This document shows positions 35,250-47,639 of a stretch of 64,000 nucleotides of DNA, piece by piece. Both the position numbers and the translations under genes were made by a program. This DNA is from Siphonodentalium dalli (lineage: Eukaryota > Mollusca > Scaphopoda > Gadilida > Siphonodentaliidae). The notes under the pieces are model-generated. The model was not told the origin of the DNA, searched no databases, and was given only the letters and a program-made list of their open reading frames with translations. Location: NCBI GenBank assembly GCA_032622095.1, contig CP136064.1:141313954-141377953 (forward strand), read 5' to 3'. Within the stretch, counting starts at the first letter, position 1; each line of letters starts with the position of its first letter.

Positions 35250-36203
35250 ATGGCGACTGGCAGAAATTACAAAACACCTCCACCTTTTTCGGAATCAAAA
35301 CCTTTATATATAGTAGATGGGTCGATGAAGTGAAAGTGTGGCAGACAATAACTGACCCAGGAGAAGAGAAATAAGCGTCAGCGATAACGTTGTCATTACC
35401 GGAGAAAAAAGCGACATAAGGGACAAAGTGTTCAGTGAAATTCCATTTGAGAAATTGTGCAGCAAAGAAGGTTTCAAAGTTTTGATCGAGTTTCTTGATG
35501 GCTATACAAAAATAACGAACTATCTGAAGCATATGAGGTTTACACCGAATTTGATCATTTCAAAAAGACTGGCAAAATAGATATGGAGAACTACATAGTG
35601 GAGTTTGAAAAAAGATACAATAAGAGCACAAAGTATAAAATGGAATTTCCTCAATCACTTCTAACATTCAAACTTCTAGATGGAACATGTCTGGAACATA
35701 AAGATAGACAACTTGTGTTGACTGCTGCGGACTATCAAGTGACAGAAACGTTGTTTCGACAAATGAGTGTGGCACTTCAAAAATTCTTCGGCAAACAGTC
35801 CATGACTGCTTTGGAGAGTAAGTCTACCGATTCTGGACCGCACATCAAAGTAGAACCAGGCGATTCACAGGCTTATGTTGTTTCACGGTTTAGTGACAGA
35901 GGACGAGGAAGACAGGAAAGGAACAGGGGATTTTTCAGGGGAAGAGGAAATTGGAAAAATCCTAACAAAGAACAGTTCATTCCTAAAAGAAGAACTAATC
36001 CTTTGTCTAGTGATGGAAAAACCCTATGTTGCATTATTTGTGATAGTACGCTTCATTTTGCTGCTGCATGTCCTCATATGGAGAAGAAAGCATATGAATG
36101 TAGTTCACAAAATCCAAATGATGTGGAAGCTGTTCTGTTCACTGGCAATGTGATTGAGGATATGCAAATTCTTATTAACGAGTCAATAAGTTCACAGTCT
36201 TAG
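35250..36203 (+). pseudogene. copia gag, broken
   Basis: A start at 35250 reads MATGRNYKTPPPFSESKPLY, then the frame breaks twice before 35583. From there 206 codons are open to the stop at 36201-36203. The open part has an arginine/glycine-rich stretch (RGRGRQERNRGFFRGRG) and a CCHC zinc knuckle, CIICDSTLHFAAAC (36030-36071; C-X2-C-X4-H-X4-C), as expected of a nucleocapsid. An antisense frame at 35167-35532 is a shadow. Confidence 0.85.
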
Positions 36204-36360
36204 ATAGTGCCTGTAGTTCTACAGTTGCAGGAGCCTTGTGGATGGATAATTTTTTGGCTTCTTTGACTCTGGAAAACCTTTCGTTGGTCAGGCGTAAAGA
36301 GAGCTTTACCGCATTTCGTTTCGGCGGAGGGACTAGGCTACAATCTAAAGGAAGATAACA
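36179..36360 (+). pseudogene. copia aspartic protease remnant
   Basis: Reads FTVLDSACSSTVAG and continues to a stop near 36358. The active-site aspartate codon is 36203-36205. The frame differs from gag by one register and overlaps it by about 23 bases, either a one-base indel or a frameshift junction. In most copia elements gag and protease are one frame, so I favour an indel. Confidence 0.7.
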
Positions 36361-36544
36361 TTCCCCTGTGAACTTGCTGGTGTTAAATGTACCATTATAG
36401 CATATGTGGTGGACAGTGATATTCCCTTATTGCACGGAAAACCATCGATGAAAGAAGCTAAGATAATTCTTGACTTGGAGAATGATCGTGCCACAATTTT
36501 TGGAAAAACAGTTGATTTACAGCTAACTTCATCAGGACTTTATT

Positions 36545-37395
36545 GTGTGCCATTTAATATACCAAACTGAAATTTGTGTCAAAGAAACAAGTATACTTGA
36601 TATTCTTGGAGATAAAGTTTCATTGAAGGACAAGGAAACTACCATCGTCAAGATCCATAAACAGTTTGCTCATCCATCGAGTGATAGACTGAAAGTGCTT
36701 CTGAAAGATGCAGGAATAAACGACTCAGAATATTTTGACCTTGTTGACCTTGTATCAAAGAAATGTGATGTTTGTTTTAAAATATCGGAGGAAACCCAGT
36801 AGACCGGTTGTGTGTATGCCTCTGGCGAAGAAGTTTAATGAGGTTGTTGCAATGGACTTAAAACAATGGGAACCCGGTGTGTATTTTCTTCATCTCATCG
36901 ACATGGCTACAAGATTTTCACTTGCTGCCGTAATTCGCTCCAAGAAGCCTGAAGTGATAGTTGACAATGTTATGCAAATGTGGATAGGGGGTGGTTTTGG
37001 ATCACCGCAGAAAGTTTTGACAGATAATGGTGGAGAGTTTGCTTGTGGACAATTTCGTGACATGGCTGAAAATTTAAATATCGAGGTCATGAACACTTCA
37101 GCTAACAGCACTTGGCAAAACGGGATCTGTGAGAGAAATCACGCGGTTGTCGAGTGTCAAGAAAGTTTTGTGCGACAATCATAAACTGGATCTGGAAACA
37201 GCCTTGATATGGGCTATAAACGCGAAAAACTCACTGCAAATTGTTTATGGATTCACCCCATATCAGTTGATTTTTGGATGTAATTCCAAATTACCAAACA
37301 TTCTTATTGACAAATTTAAACCACCTGCACTGGAAGGAACAACACAAACTGAAATATTTGCAAGGCATCTATTAAAGTGCACTACATTCGGCTAG
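36545..37395 (+). pseudogene. copia integrase (HHCC and DDE core), frameshifted
   Basis: A zinc-binding part (IHKQFAHPSSDRL … CDVC) lies in the frame of 36545-36802. The core continues in another frame (36735-37184) with all three catalytic residues: Asp in AMDLK (36855), Asp in LTDNGGEF (37023) and Glu in CERNH (37131), with 35 residues between the last two. After 37140 the protein moves to a third frame (YGFTPYQLIFG, to 37395). At least two frameshifts separate the parts. Confidence 0.9.
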
Positions 37396-38110
37396 ACAAG
37401 CTTTTATTGGAGCAGAAGCATCAGAGAAAATAAGGAGAGCACCCAGATATCAGATTCGACCAAGTTGTGAGAAATATTGTGTTGGTGAAAAAGTGTATTT
37501 CAAAAGTGTGAAAAGGGACGAATGGAGTGGACCTGGAAAAGTTCTTGGACAGGATGGTAAAATAGTGTTTGTACATCATGGAAGCCTTTACATCAGAGTT
37601 CCTACCTGTCGACTTGTTAAAGCCGGAAATGAATTTGTTACTACTGACACATCTGTTTCGGAAACAATTCCTGATGACAAATTTCCAGTGGTTCAAAGTA
37701 ATGAAAATTCTCAATCTGTTGAAAGTGATGATTCTGATGGAGAAGTAATTAACAGTAAAATGCTGAAAATGCTACATGTACTGATCCTGATGTAACTGTT
37801 AACAGACTGATACTGACAAAAGTGGGTGATAAGATCATATTTATTACAAAGAGTGATGGTGAATGGTGTGATGCTGAAGTTGTAAGTCGAGGTGGAAAAG
37901 TTGAGGGAAAGTATTCTGATTGGATGAATATCCGTGATATTAGTGGTGATACCAAATGTATTGACTTTAAACATGAAGTGGAGAAATGGGAACATTCCGC
38001 ACGTAATTCAGTACTGTCAGATCTCATGAAAAGTGAAATACTTACGGACGTGGAAGTTAACATTGTCAGTGCCAACTCTGATGCAGTTTCCTCAGCAAAA
38101 TCTCAGGAAA
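37390..38110 (+). pseudogene. copia integrase C-terminus and linker to RT
   Basis: 37493-37795 reads VYFKSVKRDEWSGPGKVLGQ and HHGSLYIRVPTCRL, the integrase C-terminal motif of copia elements (GPGkV.GqDgk…RVp.CRL). It is followed by an acidic linker and then, in another frame from 37822, more linker sequence. Confidence 0.8.
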
Positions 38111-38800
38111 TTGACAACTGGAAGCAATTTGAGGTCTTTGAGGAAGTTACAAACAATGGTCAGCCATTTATAACTACTCGGTGGGTGATCACAGAGAAGT
38201 TTTCAGAAGGATAACTTAAAGTGAAAGCAAGACTTGTGGCAAGAGGCTTTGAGGAAAGTGTTGAGAATAAGACTGATTCACCTACAGCTGGTAAAGATAC
38301 TCTTATTAAAGTTTTTGTCAGCCTTTTTCTGGAAATGTAATATAGACGTAAAGGCGGAATTCTTACAAGGAAAGTCAATTGAAAGAGAGATATTTGTAAA
38401 ACTTCTGAAGGACATTGCACATGACAATAAACTATGGAGACGGTTTGAACGATGCATCTAGGATGTGGTATATGCGAGTATGTGTAGTTCTCAAGTCTGC
38501 AAAATGTGAAAGATCAATGAACGATCCTGCTCTATTCTACATGCGTTCAACAGAAGGCTTAGAAGGAATGTTTCTTATGCATGTTGATTACATTTTATGG
38601 TGTGGGACTGACAAATTCTATAATCAGGCTATCAGCAAAATTGTGACCACATTTAAGATTGGAAAACAAGCTAAAGATGTTTTCAAATACATCGGTCTGG
38701 ATTTGTTTAAGGATGAAAATGGTATGGAGATGAATCAGAAACATTATGTTAATGTGCAAGATCCTGATAACAGTTGATCATGCATCAAGGAAAAATGACT
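38110..38800 (+). pseudogene. copia reverse transcriptase, with lost catalytic Asp
   Basis: Starts NWKQFEVFEEVTNNGQPFI … TRWVITEK, is cut by an in-frame TAA at 38212-38214, then resumes KVKARLVARGFEE. The first catalytic region, IDVKAEFLQG, is in a different frame. The YVDD-type box reads HVDYILW (38580-38600): the second aspartate codon is TAC (38589-38591). The part following contains the KYIGLDLF phrase. It cannot encode an active enzyme as it stands. Confidence 0.88.
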
Positions 38801-39546
38801 CTCTTAACTCAGGTGAAGTAATCCAGTTGAGATGTGCTATTGGTCAGATTAATTGGGTTGTGAATCAGACCAGACCAGATTCGTCATTTGATGCTCTAGA
38901 ATTATTAGTACTTGTGTGAAGGAACCTAAAGTGGAGCATATTCTAAATGCATTATATTAGTGAAGAAGCTTCAACTTGGACATTACAGCAAAAAGTTTCC
39001 CAAACTGTTTGATATCAATCAAATGCGATTGAAAGTCTACTGTGAAGCATCACTTGCTAACTTACCAGACGGATTCTCAAGTGCATGTGGTTTCATTATA
39101 TTCCTTGTTGATAACAATAATTCATCATGTCCTTTGTTCTGGAAATCAGTGAATATTCAAAGAGTAGTGAAATGTACTTTAGCAGCTAAATCGTTAGCCA
39201 TGGTTGAAGGAGTGGACAGTGCCTTTTATCTGGGAAGTTTACTGAGTGAAATTGTTCATCATGAGAAGAGACAAAATGTGATACTGATTGACGTTCTCAC
39301 AGATAATAAATCATTTAATAGTCGAAAACATCAACTCAACTTTAATAACTAGCTTCGGAAAAAAGACTGAGGGTGGATATAGCTTGTTTGAAAGGAGTGT
39401 TAGAAAATGGAGAACTGCATGAAATTAGATGGGTTGATAGTGTGAATCAATTAGCGGACTGTGTCACAAAGAATGATGCCTCCGAGCAAAGAAGCTCTGC
39501 ATTGCGTTGGAAATTGGAAGTATTGAGATTATGGGAAAAAAATTAA
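38800..39546 (+). pseudogene. copia RNase H and C-terminus, catalytic residues altered
   Basis: The connection region reads RCAIGQINWVVNQTRPDSSF. The RNase H part (38960-39352) has CEASLANLPDGF where family members have an Asp (GAA at 39044-39046), and TLAAKSLAM where they have a catalytic Glu (AAA at 39188-39190). The later Asp in VLTDNKSF is kept. After a stop at 39350-39352 the last part (WVDSVNQLADCVTK) runs to TAA 39544-39546. Confidence 0.85.
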
Positions 39547-39630
39547 TTCATGATGCATGTGATATAATTTTGTGATATAACATTTTGTGACATGCTCCTG
39601 TTTATACGTTGAATACAGAAAATGACAACA

Positions 39631-39648
39631 AAAAAAGAGAAAAGAATG
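39631..39648 (+). other. Polypurine tract
   Basis: AAAAAAGAGAAAAGAA lies directly before the TGTC start of the 3' LTR, as needed for plus-strand priming. This supports the LTR start at 39649. Confidence 0.7.
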
Positions 39649-39870
39649 TGTCAACAGTTAGCTACAGTGTGATTGACAATTGTGTTTGTGAGGAGGAGGT
39701 GTGACGTCACAGCACTCAATGAAGTGTTGATGTTTTGGTGTGGTGGAGAAGATTGTAAAAATATCTATGAACTGGCGATAATGATATAAAGAAATACTGG
39801 CATTCAGTGGCGAGTGATTCCAGTGATTAGATGATTGTATAGGTATTAAAGCTTTGCTACTAGTTTTTCA
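39649..39870 (+). repeat. 3' LTR of the copia element
   Basis: Aligns with the 5' LTR over its length, ends TTTTTCA, and retains TGACGTCA (39702), TATAAA (39785) and ATTAAA (39845). Differences between the LTRs are numerous, so the insertion is old. Confidence 0.85.
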
Positions 39871-40250
39871 GTCAGATGGTGTCAATAATATTCAAATTTT
39901 TTTTTTTTGGTATTAAAGCTTCATTCTTTCCAATTTCAGTGGCGAGAAGCTATGTAATCGGAATGTATACTAGTCTATATCTATATGTTACCCCGTATTT
40001 ATTTTACATATAATGTATTTGTATATACCGGTACATATCTATGTAAAGACTATGCATCATAGTCCTGTTGTGTACTAGCACCATGTCTCCTTGTCAGATG
40101 CTGCCAATAATTTTTTTGGCAATTTCAGTCGCAAGAAGCCAAGTAATCGGAATGTATACTATATATGTCTATATGTTACCACATACTTATTTTACAAGTA
40201 CTTGTATTTGTATATGCCGGTACGTTTCTATTCATGTCAATATCATGTAA
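39871..40250. repeat. Diverged tandem duplication flanking the copia insertion
   Basis: GTCAGATGGTGTCAATAATATTC from 39871 and GTCAGATGCTGCCAATAATTTT from 40095 start two units that share TTTCAGT-GC-AGAAGC, AAGTAATCGGAATGTATACT and TGTATAT-CCGGTAC. The copia 3' LTR ends exactly at the start of the first unit. Confidence 0.75.
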
Positions 40251-40345
40251 ACGTATTTCATATGAGGAATAGAACATATTCAAGAGTTCCAGATTTGGCC
40301 CAAAACTGTGGCTATTTGGATAAGTTGACATTGAATTATTATTAT

Positions 40346-40504
40346 TTTGCATGTAGGCCCAGAGGAAATGAACATGTTCTCCCAGTCCAAGGTCAGCGCC
40401 TCCGCTCAGGAGTGATGTTGGGGATCCCAACCGGAGTTTTCATGTTATGTGTGATGTTGATATACTGGACTACTGTAGTCCTGTCAGACTGCATTAATAT
40501 CTGA
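40346..40504 (+). CDS. Candidate terminal exon, uncertain
   Basis: A plausible acceptor (TTATTATTTTGCATGTAG) precedes CCCAGAGGAAATG. One frame then reads RGNEHVLPVQGQRLRSG, a 24-residue hydrophobic segment (VMLGIPTGVFMLCVMLIYWT…) and a stop at 40502-40504, like the end of a membrane protein. A second frame stops earlier (…QSKVSASAQE) and is equally open. I know no family for either. It could be chance. Confidence 0.22.
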   Translation, partial: FACRPRGNEHVLPVQGQRLRSGVMLGIPTGVFMLCVMLIYWTTVVLSDCINI

Positions 40505-42490
40505 AGACCCATTAGTACTTGGGCAATATATATTTTTTATTGTTTTGTTTTTTATTTCCAAATTGTTTACATGCATTTTGCTTTCCTCCATGATCCATAG
40601 ACCCTGAAAATGTAGATTGTTGAAATGTGAACCATAATCTGACTGGCTTGCATATCGACAACACTTTGATTATCATCATAGGGATCAAAGGACAATATAT
40701 GCAACCTTTCACAGTCAACTTGTCTCACTGCACGAAGCCACCATTTTTTATATTTGTTATATAGGTGGTCTTTAATGTGTTATGTTCGGACAATTGAGAC
40801 TCATTATTGCCTAAAATTGTTCTAGTAAATGGGGCAGTAATCAATAGCCTTTATTGGGAATTATTTCCAGGTAAGACGCCATCCTGTTTGAAGATCCTGC
40901 AATGCCGTAATATGCTTAGGTTTCAGTTTTACAACTGATGTTATTGAAAAGGCTTTCCCCTGTTGGGAAGTGGCAGTGATATGTTTTGTTCTAATTGCCT
41001 GTTCTTGAATATAATTTTAAGTCAGTCATTAACCCTGTCCGCGCATTCATATTGCGCCTTGTAAACTGGCATTGTGTCTTGTATTAAACTACACAAATTC
41101 TGATAATGGTGTACCGGTACCGATATATTTCATGTCCTTGATACTGAAGAAAAACACTTCTGAGAAGGCTTTTCCCGGGACTGGTCAAAATTGACAAATT
41201 GGATGATGCCCTTGTAATGATAATGTACATTATAGTGTATGACATGGGCAGAGTTAAAACACTCCTCGCTCACGAGTGATACAGAACACGTGTGCCACAG
41301 AGCCACTCGGCAGTTGTAAAATACTTAGATAGATTAAAGACGTATATACTATAAATCACACTCTCTCTCAAAACAATACAGCCCTGTCTTGATATCACTA
41401 TTTTTTTTTTGGTCCTATTACCGGTATTAAAACGAGAATCGGTATTACCAGCACTTACAGAAGATTTTGTTCAACGTACATCAGGTCCGATAAGATGTCA
41501 CCTGAAGGATTGGTTACGCCTAATGGTAACATTGATATGCGCATTATTCAGACATGCATGTGTCTATAAAGACATTGTCTCATGTGAGTTTTCAGTGCAT
41601 CTTGGTCTAACCCTGCCTCATGATTGAGAGTTTTCGCCACAAACCAAGACTCTAAGCAGTGTATGTACATGTTCCTTACTAGCCCATGTATACTCCTGTC
41701 TGGCAAAAAAAAAAGCTATACGGTTAAATACGCTAAAGACATTTATATGGCTGTGATTGTATATTTGAACCTTGTAGGTAACCCATAATCAGCATTTTGA
41801 TATATAAATAGCTGCTCAATAATCAAAACATTTCTCAGCCACTGGCCTTCCTCAGCGATGATACACTGAGTGTATATTTTCTTATGTTTTTCTCGGCCAG
41901 TATAGTTGTTTGAAAGCATGTTTATTGGCAATTCAATTAAACATTATCTCAACTAATTAAGGAATATTTAAGAATTCTTCTGCATCCTTTGACACAGGAA
42001 AAACAGCTGGTAATTATATAAAACTGTGGGATCAATTCTATTCAAACAGTATAAAGAAGCGACTGTTCTCAGTAAGAGTAAGCCAAGATTAGCTACCTCT
42101 ACTTCGTAATTAAGCTCATCGGCTCCGAACATTTGTATAAGAAAACCACTGAAGGTCCGATTGCAGGTGCGTTTCTTTGTTGAATTTTTTTATATATCAA
42201 CTTGAAGCACACTATCCTTATCAAATTCTCTCATATTAGATTTATGAGGAATATAGAGATTGCATTGTATTGCTCTTCTTCAGGAGCTGAAACAGAATAG
42301 AGATTGTATTGCATCGTTCTTCTTCGGCCTTATCGTCAGTATCAAAATCTCTCATGTCAGAGTTTTCAGGGATACTATTGCATCATAATTGTCTTGCTCT
42401 CCGTCAGCTTTTCGCCACGATTTGAATGTTCTGATTCTACATCAGATTCAGTTACCGTCTGAGTGTAAACTGCATGAAGTCCTGTATCTA
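40505..42490. other. No gene seen
   Basis: Unique-looking sequence. Frames at 41409-41627 and on the minus strand are short and not recognisable. Could be 3' UTR or intergenic. Confidence 0.4.
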
Positions 42491-42765
42491 GGCCCAGAGG
42501 CACTAGAGCAATGTGGACTGTTCCTTTTCTCTGTTAAGAGTTTTCAAGGGAACGATTCTGCTGAGCTACCAGCCGAAAATAAGTATGTGTCTAGTTTATA
42601 CCGTACTGGCACCAGCAATGTGGACTGTCCCTTTTCTGTTAGAGTGATTCTGCTGAGCTACCATCCTGAGTCTATACAATACTGGCACTAGCATTGGGGA
42701 CTTTCTGTTCCTTTATCTTGATCTATAAGGTGCTGGAAGCAATGTAGGCTATACTGCACAGAGAA
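42491..42765. repeat. Three diverged units of about 100 bp
   Basis: The phrases GGCAC-AG-GCAATGTGGACTGT, CCTTTTCTGTTAGAG and ATTCTGCTGAGCTACCA recur with small changes. The 100-codon frame over it is a by-product. Confidence 0.5.
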
Positions 42766-43029
42766 TATTCCGCCATTTTTTTCCGTGGACAAAGATCTAT
42801 TGTAAATTGAGGCCATATTCTAGCCAAATTATGAGCCATACAAATAATGTATAATCCTCATATAGAGTGTCGTTCACCAAGCTAGAGGCTTACAATGTGA
42901 ATAGTGTCCATCATAGTAAAGACAAACGATTAGAAACAATGTTGCTCCGAGGACGCAAAGTAGATAAACTTATTTACACGGGGGTATTCCGGAGGGTAAT
43001 TTTTTTATGATGAGCAATGAATAGAGAGA
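42766..43029. other. No gene seen
   Basis: Short unassigned stretch before the satellite array. Confidence 0.4.
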
Positions 43030-46000
43030 TTAAAAAGGAGTGAAAAAATGAGCAGTAAAGGATTTAGTCACACACAGAGTAAAATCCAAGATGGCTGCTG
43101 GCGGCCATTTTTTTTTAGCCGAATGACCCCAAAAGGACTCGTTCCCATCAACATGTTATTGTTAACATCCATCACAAATTTTATGATGATCAGACTAAAG
43201 GTACGACCTGTAGCCTGTGCTAAAGGATTTAGTCATACAAAGAGTAAAATCCAAGATGGCTGCTGGCGGCCATGTTTTTGGGCCGATTGACCCCAAAATT
43301 ATTCGTTGCCATCTACATGCCAATATTAACATCCATGACCAATTTCATGATGATCAGACGAACAGTACGACCTGTAGCCCGTGCTAATGCATTGAATTTT
43401 GAAATCAAAGATGGCCGCTGGCAGCCATGTTTTTTGCCCAAATGACCCCAAAATGTCTCGTTCCCATCTACATTCCAATTTCAACAGCCATGACAAATTT
43501 TATGATGATCAGACTAAAGGTACGACCTGTAGCCCGTGCTAAAGGATTTAGTCATACCTAGAGTAAAATCCAAGATAGCTGCTGGCAGCCATGTTTTTTG
43601 GCCGATTGACCCCAAAATGACTCGTTCCCATCTACATGTCAATATTAACATCCATGACAAATTTTATGATGATCAGACTAAAGGTACGACCTGTAGCCCG
43701 TGCTAAAGGATTTAGTCATACAAAGAGTAAAATCCAAGATGGCTGCTGGCAGCCATGTTTTTTGGCCGAATGACCCCAAAATTAATCGTTCCCATCTACG
43801 TGTCAATATTAACATCCAAGACAAATTTCATGATGATCAAACAAACAGTACGACCTGTAGCCTGAACTAATGCATTGAATTTTGAAATCAAAGATGGGCG
43901 CTGGCGGCCATGTTTTTTGTTCGAATGACCCCAAAATGACTCATTCTCATCTACATTCCAATTTCAACAGCCAATTTTATGATGATCAGACTAAAGGTAC
44001 GACCTGTAGCCGATGCTAAAGGATTTAGTCATACAAAGAGTAAAATCCAAGATGGCTGCTGGCGGCCATGTTTTTTGCCCGAATGACCCAAAAATGACAC
44101 GTTCCCATCTACATGTCATTGTTAACATCCATGACAAATTTTATGATGATCAGACTAAAGGTACGACCTGTAGCCCGTGCTAAAGGATTTAGTCATACAA
44201 AGAGTAAAATCCAAGATGGCTGCTGGCGGCCATGTTTTTGGGCCGAATGAACCCAAAATTACTTGTTCCCATCTACATGTCAATATTAACATCCCTGACA
44301 AATTTCATGATGATCAGACGAACAATACGACCTGTGGACGTGCTAATGGATTGAATTTTGAAATCCAAGATGGCCACTGGCGGCCATGTTTTTTGTCCGA
44401 ATGACCCCAAAATGACTCGTTCCCATCTACATTCCAATTTCAACAGCCATGACAAATTTCATGATGATCAGACTAAAGGTACGACCTGTAGCCCGTGCTA
44501 AAGGATTTAGTCATACAAAGAGTAAAATCCAAGATTGCTGCCCGAATGACACAATGAAAGTGTCAATGACACTGTAGCTCAACTTAGGTAGGGGAATAAT
44601 TTAATGGTTGACAGTAAATGGAGGAATAGGAAAGGTGCTAATTGAAATGTCTAACCTGCGCCAAAGGATTTAGTGGTGCAAAGAGTAAAATACAAGATGG
44701 CTGCTGGTGGCCATGTTTGTTTGGCCAATTGACCCCAATAGGACTCGTTTCCATCCATGTTAACATCCATGACAAATTTTATGAAGATCTGACCAAAGCT
44801 ATGACCTACAAACTTCATGATGATCGGACGAACAGTACGACCTGTTGACTGCGCCAAAGGATTGAATTTTGAAATCCAAAATGGTCCGCGCATAAGGATT
44901 TAGTCATACAAAGATTAAAATCCAAGATGGCTGCTGGCGGCCATGTTTTTGGACAGAATGACCCCAAAACGACTCGTTCCCATCTACATGTCCTTGTTAT
45001 CATCCATGACAAATTTCATGACCATCCGCACCAAAGCTACGACCTGTAGCCCGCACCTAAGGATTTAGTCATGCAAAGAGTAAAATCCAAGATAGCTGCT
45101 GGCGGCCATGTTTTTTGGCCGAACGACCCCAAAATCACTCGTTCCCATCTACATGTCATTATTAACATCCATGACAAATTTCATGATGATCAGACGAACA
45201 GAACGACCTGTAGCCCGGGCCAATGGATTGAATCTTGAAATCCAAGATGGCTGCCAGCGGCCATATTTTTTGGCCGAATGACCCCAAAATGACGCATTCC
45301 CATCTACATGTCAATGTCAACATTCATGACAAATATCATAAAGATTAGACCAAGGTACAACCTGTAGCCCGCGCAAAATGATTTAGTCATGCAAAGAGTA
45401 AAATCCAAGATGGCTGCTGGTGGACATGTTTTTTGGCCGAACGACTCCAAAATCAATCGTTCCCATCTACATGTCAGTGTTAACATCCATTACAAATTTC
45501 ATAAACTTCCGACCAACGCAACGACCTGTTGCCCGCGCCAAAGGATTTAGTCATGCAAAGAGTAAAATCCAAGATGGCTGCTGGCAGCCATGTTTTTTGG
45601 CCGAACGACCCCAAAAAAACTCGTTCCCATCTACATGTCATTATTAACATCCAAGACAAATTTCATGATGATCATTCAAACAGTACGACCTGATCTCGTT
45701 CCCATCTACATGTCATTGTTAACATCCATGACAAATTTCATGATCTTCCGATCAAAGCTACGACCTGTAGCCCGCGCCAAAGGATTTAGTCATGCAAAGA
45801 GTAAAATCCAAGATGGCTGCTGGCAGCCATGTTTTTTGGCCGAATGACCCCAAAATTAATCGTTCCCATCTACGTGTCAATATTAACATCCAAGACAAAT
45901 TTCATGATGATCAGACAAACAGTACGACCTGAACTCGTTCCCATCTACATGTCATTGTTAACATCCATGACAAATTTCATGATCTTCCGATCAAAGCTAC

Positions 46001-47222
46001 GACCTGTAGCCCGCGCCAAAGGATTTAGTCATGCAAAGAGTAAAATCCAAGATGGCTGCTGGTGGCCATGTTTTTCGGCCGAACGACCCCAAAATGACTC
46101 GTTCCCATCTACATGTCATTGTTAACATCCATGACAAATTTCATGATCTTCCGATCAAAGCTACGACCTGTAGCCCGCGCCAAAGGATTTAGTCATGCAA
46201 AGAGTAAAATCGAAGATGGCTGCTGGCGGCCATGTTTTTTGGCCGAACGACCCCAAAATGACTCGTTCCCATCTACATGTCAATATTAACATCCATGACA
46301 AATTTGATGATCTTCCGATCAAAGCTACGACCTGTAGCCCGCGCCAAAGGATTTAGTCTTGCAAAGAGTAAAATCGAAGATGGCTGCTGGCGGCCATGTT
46401 TTTTGGCCAAACGACCCCAAAATGACTCGTTCCCATCTACATGTCAATATTAACATCCACGACAAATTTCATGATGATCAGACGAACAGTACGACCTGTA
46501 GCCCGCGCCAATGGATTGAATTTTGAAATCTAAGATGGCCGCCAGCAGCCATGTTTTTTGGCCGAATGACCCCACAATGATTCGTTCCCATCTACATGTC
46601 AATGTCAACATTCATGACAAATTTCATAAAGATTAGACCAAAGGTACAACCTGTAGCCCGCGCCAAAGGATTTAGTCATGCAAAGAGTAAAATCCAAGAT
46701 GGCTGCTGGCGGCCATGTTTTTTGGCCGAACGACTCCAAAATCACTCGTTTCCATCTACATGTCAGTCTTAACATCCATGACAAATTTCATAAACTTCCG
46801 ACCAACGCAACGACCTGTGGCCCGCGCCAAAGGATTTAGTCATGCAAAGAGTAAAATCCAAGATGGCTGCTGGCAGCCATGTTTTTTGGCCGAACAACTC
46901 CAAAATCACGAGTTCCCATTTACATGTCATTATTAACATCAATGACAAATTTCATGATGATCAGACAAACAGTACGACCTGTAGCCCGCGCCAATGGATT
47001 GAATCTTGAAATCCAAGATGGCTGCCAGCGGCCATTTTTTCTGGCCGAATGACCCCAAAATGACTCGTTCACATCTACATGTCAATGTCAACATTCATGA
47101 CAAATTTCATAAAGATCAGACCAAAGGTACGACCTGTAGCCCGCGCCAAAGGAAATTGTTGACGGACACACGCACACACGGACACACGCACACACGGACG
47201 ACGGACGCCAAACCATGGCAAT

Positions 47223-47256
47223 AGCTCAAACTTACAAAAGTAAGTTGAGCTAAAAA
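47223..47256. repeat. Terminal hairpin after the CA/GGAC tract
   Basis: AGCTCAAACTTAC-AAAA-GTAAGTTGAGCT with one bulge, followed by AAAAA. Confidence 0.8.
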
Positions 47257-47604
47257 TGACTCGTTCCCATCTACATGTCATTGTTAACATCCATGTCAAA
47301 TTTTATGATGATCCGACCAAAGGTACGACCTGTAGCCCATGCTAAAAGATTTAGTCATGCAAAGAGTAAAATCAAAGATGGCTGCTGACGGCCATGTTTT
47401 TGGCCGAATGACCCCAAAATTACTCGTTCCCATCTACCCACTGACGGCCATGTTTTTTTCCGAATGACCCCAAAATGAATCATTCCGGTCTAAATGTTGA
47501 TATCAACAGCTATGACAAATTTCATAATGATCCGATCAAAGGTACGACCTGTAGCCTGTATTGTTGACGCATCACGCACACACAGACGACAAAGCCATGG
47601 TAAT

Positions 47605-47639
47605 AGCTCAAACTTTACAAAGTAAAGTTGAGCTAAAAA
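47605..47639. repeat. Terminal hairpin, second copy
   Basis: AGCTCAAACTTTAC-AAA-GTAAAGTTGAGCT, followed by AAAAG. The stem is one pair longer than at 47223, with the extra T and A on opposite sides, so pairing is kept. Confidence 0.8.

Larger units (their letters stand above)
34959..39870 (+). mobile_element. Ty1/copia LTR retrotransposon, nearly full length, inactive
   Basis: The order is 5' LTR, primer site, gag, protease, integrase, reverse transcriptase, RNase H, polypurine tract and 3' LTR. Integrase before RT is the diagnostic Ty1/copia order. The element is about 4.9 kb, the normal size. The coding part has many stops and frameshifts and several lost catalytic residues. I found no matching 5-bp target duplication (AGAAC at the left, GTCAG at the right). 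It may belong to an invertebrate copia lineage such as GalEa or Hydra-like, but that is only a guess. Confidence 0.93.

Noticed and set aside
35167-35532. 121-codon minus-strand frame
   Set aside because: Antisense shadow of the copia gag start region; the plus strand reads gag in broken frames.
34954-39875. Target-site duplication for the copia element
   Set aside because: The five bases outside each LTR (AGAAC and GTCAG) do not match under either LTR start I considered.
45420-46936. Repeated protein frames starting MFFGRTTPK
   Set aside because: Direct translation of the ~162-bp satellite; frame length only reflects a period divisible by three in some units.
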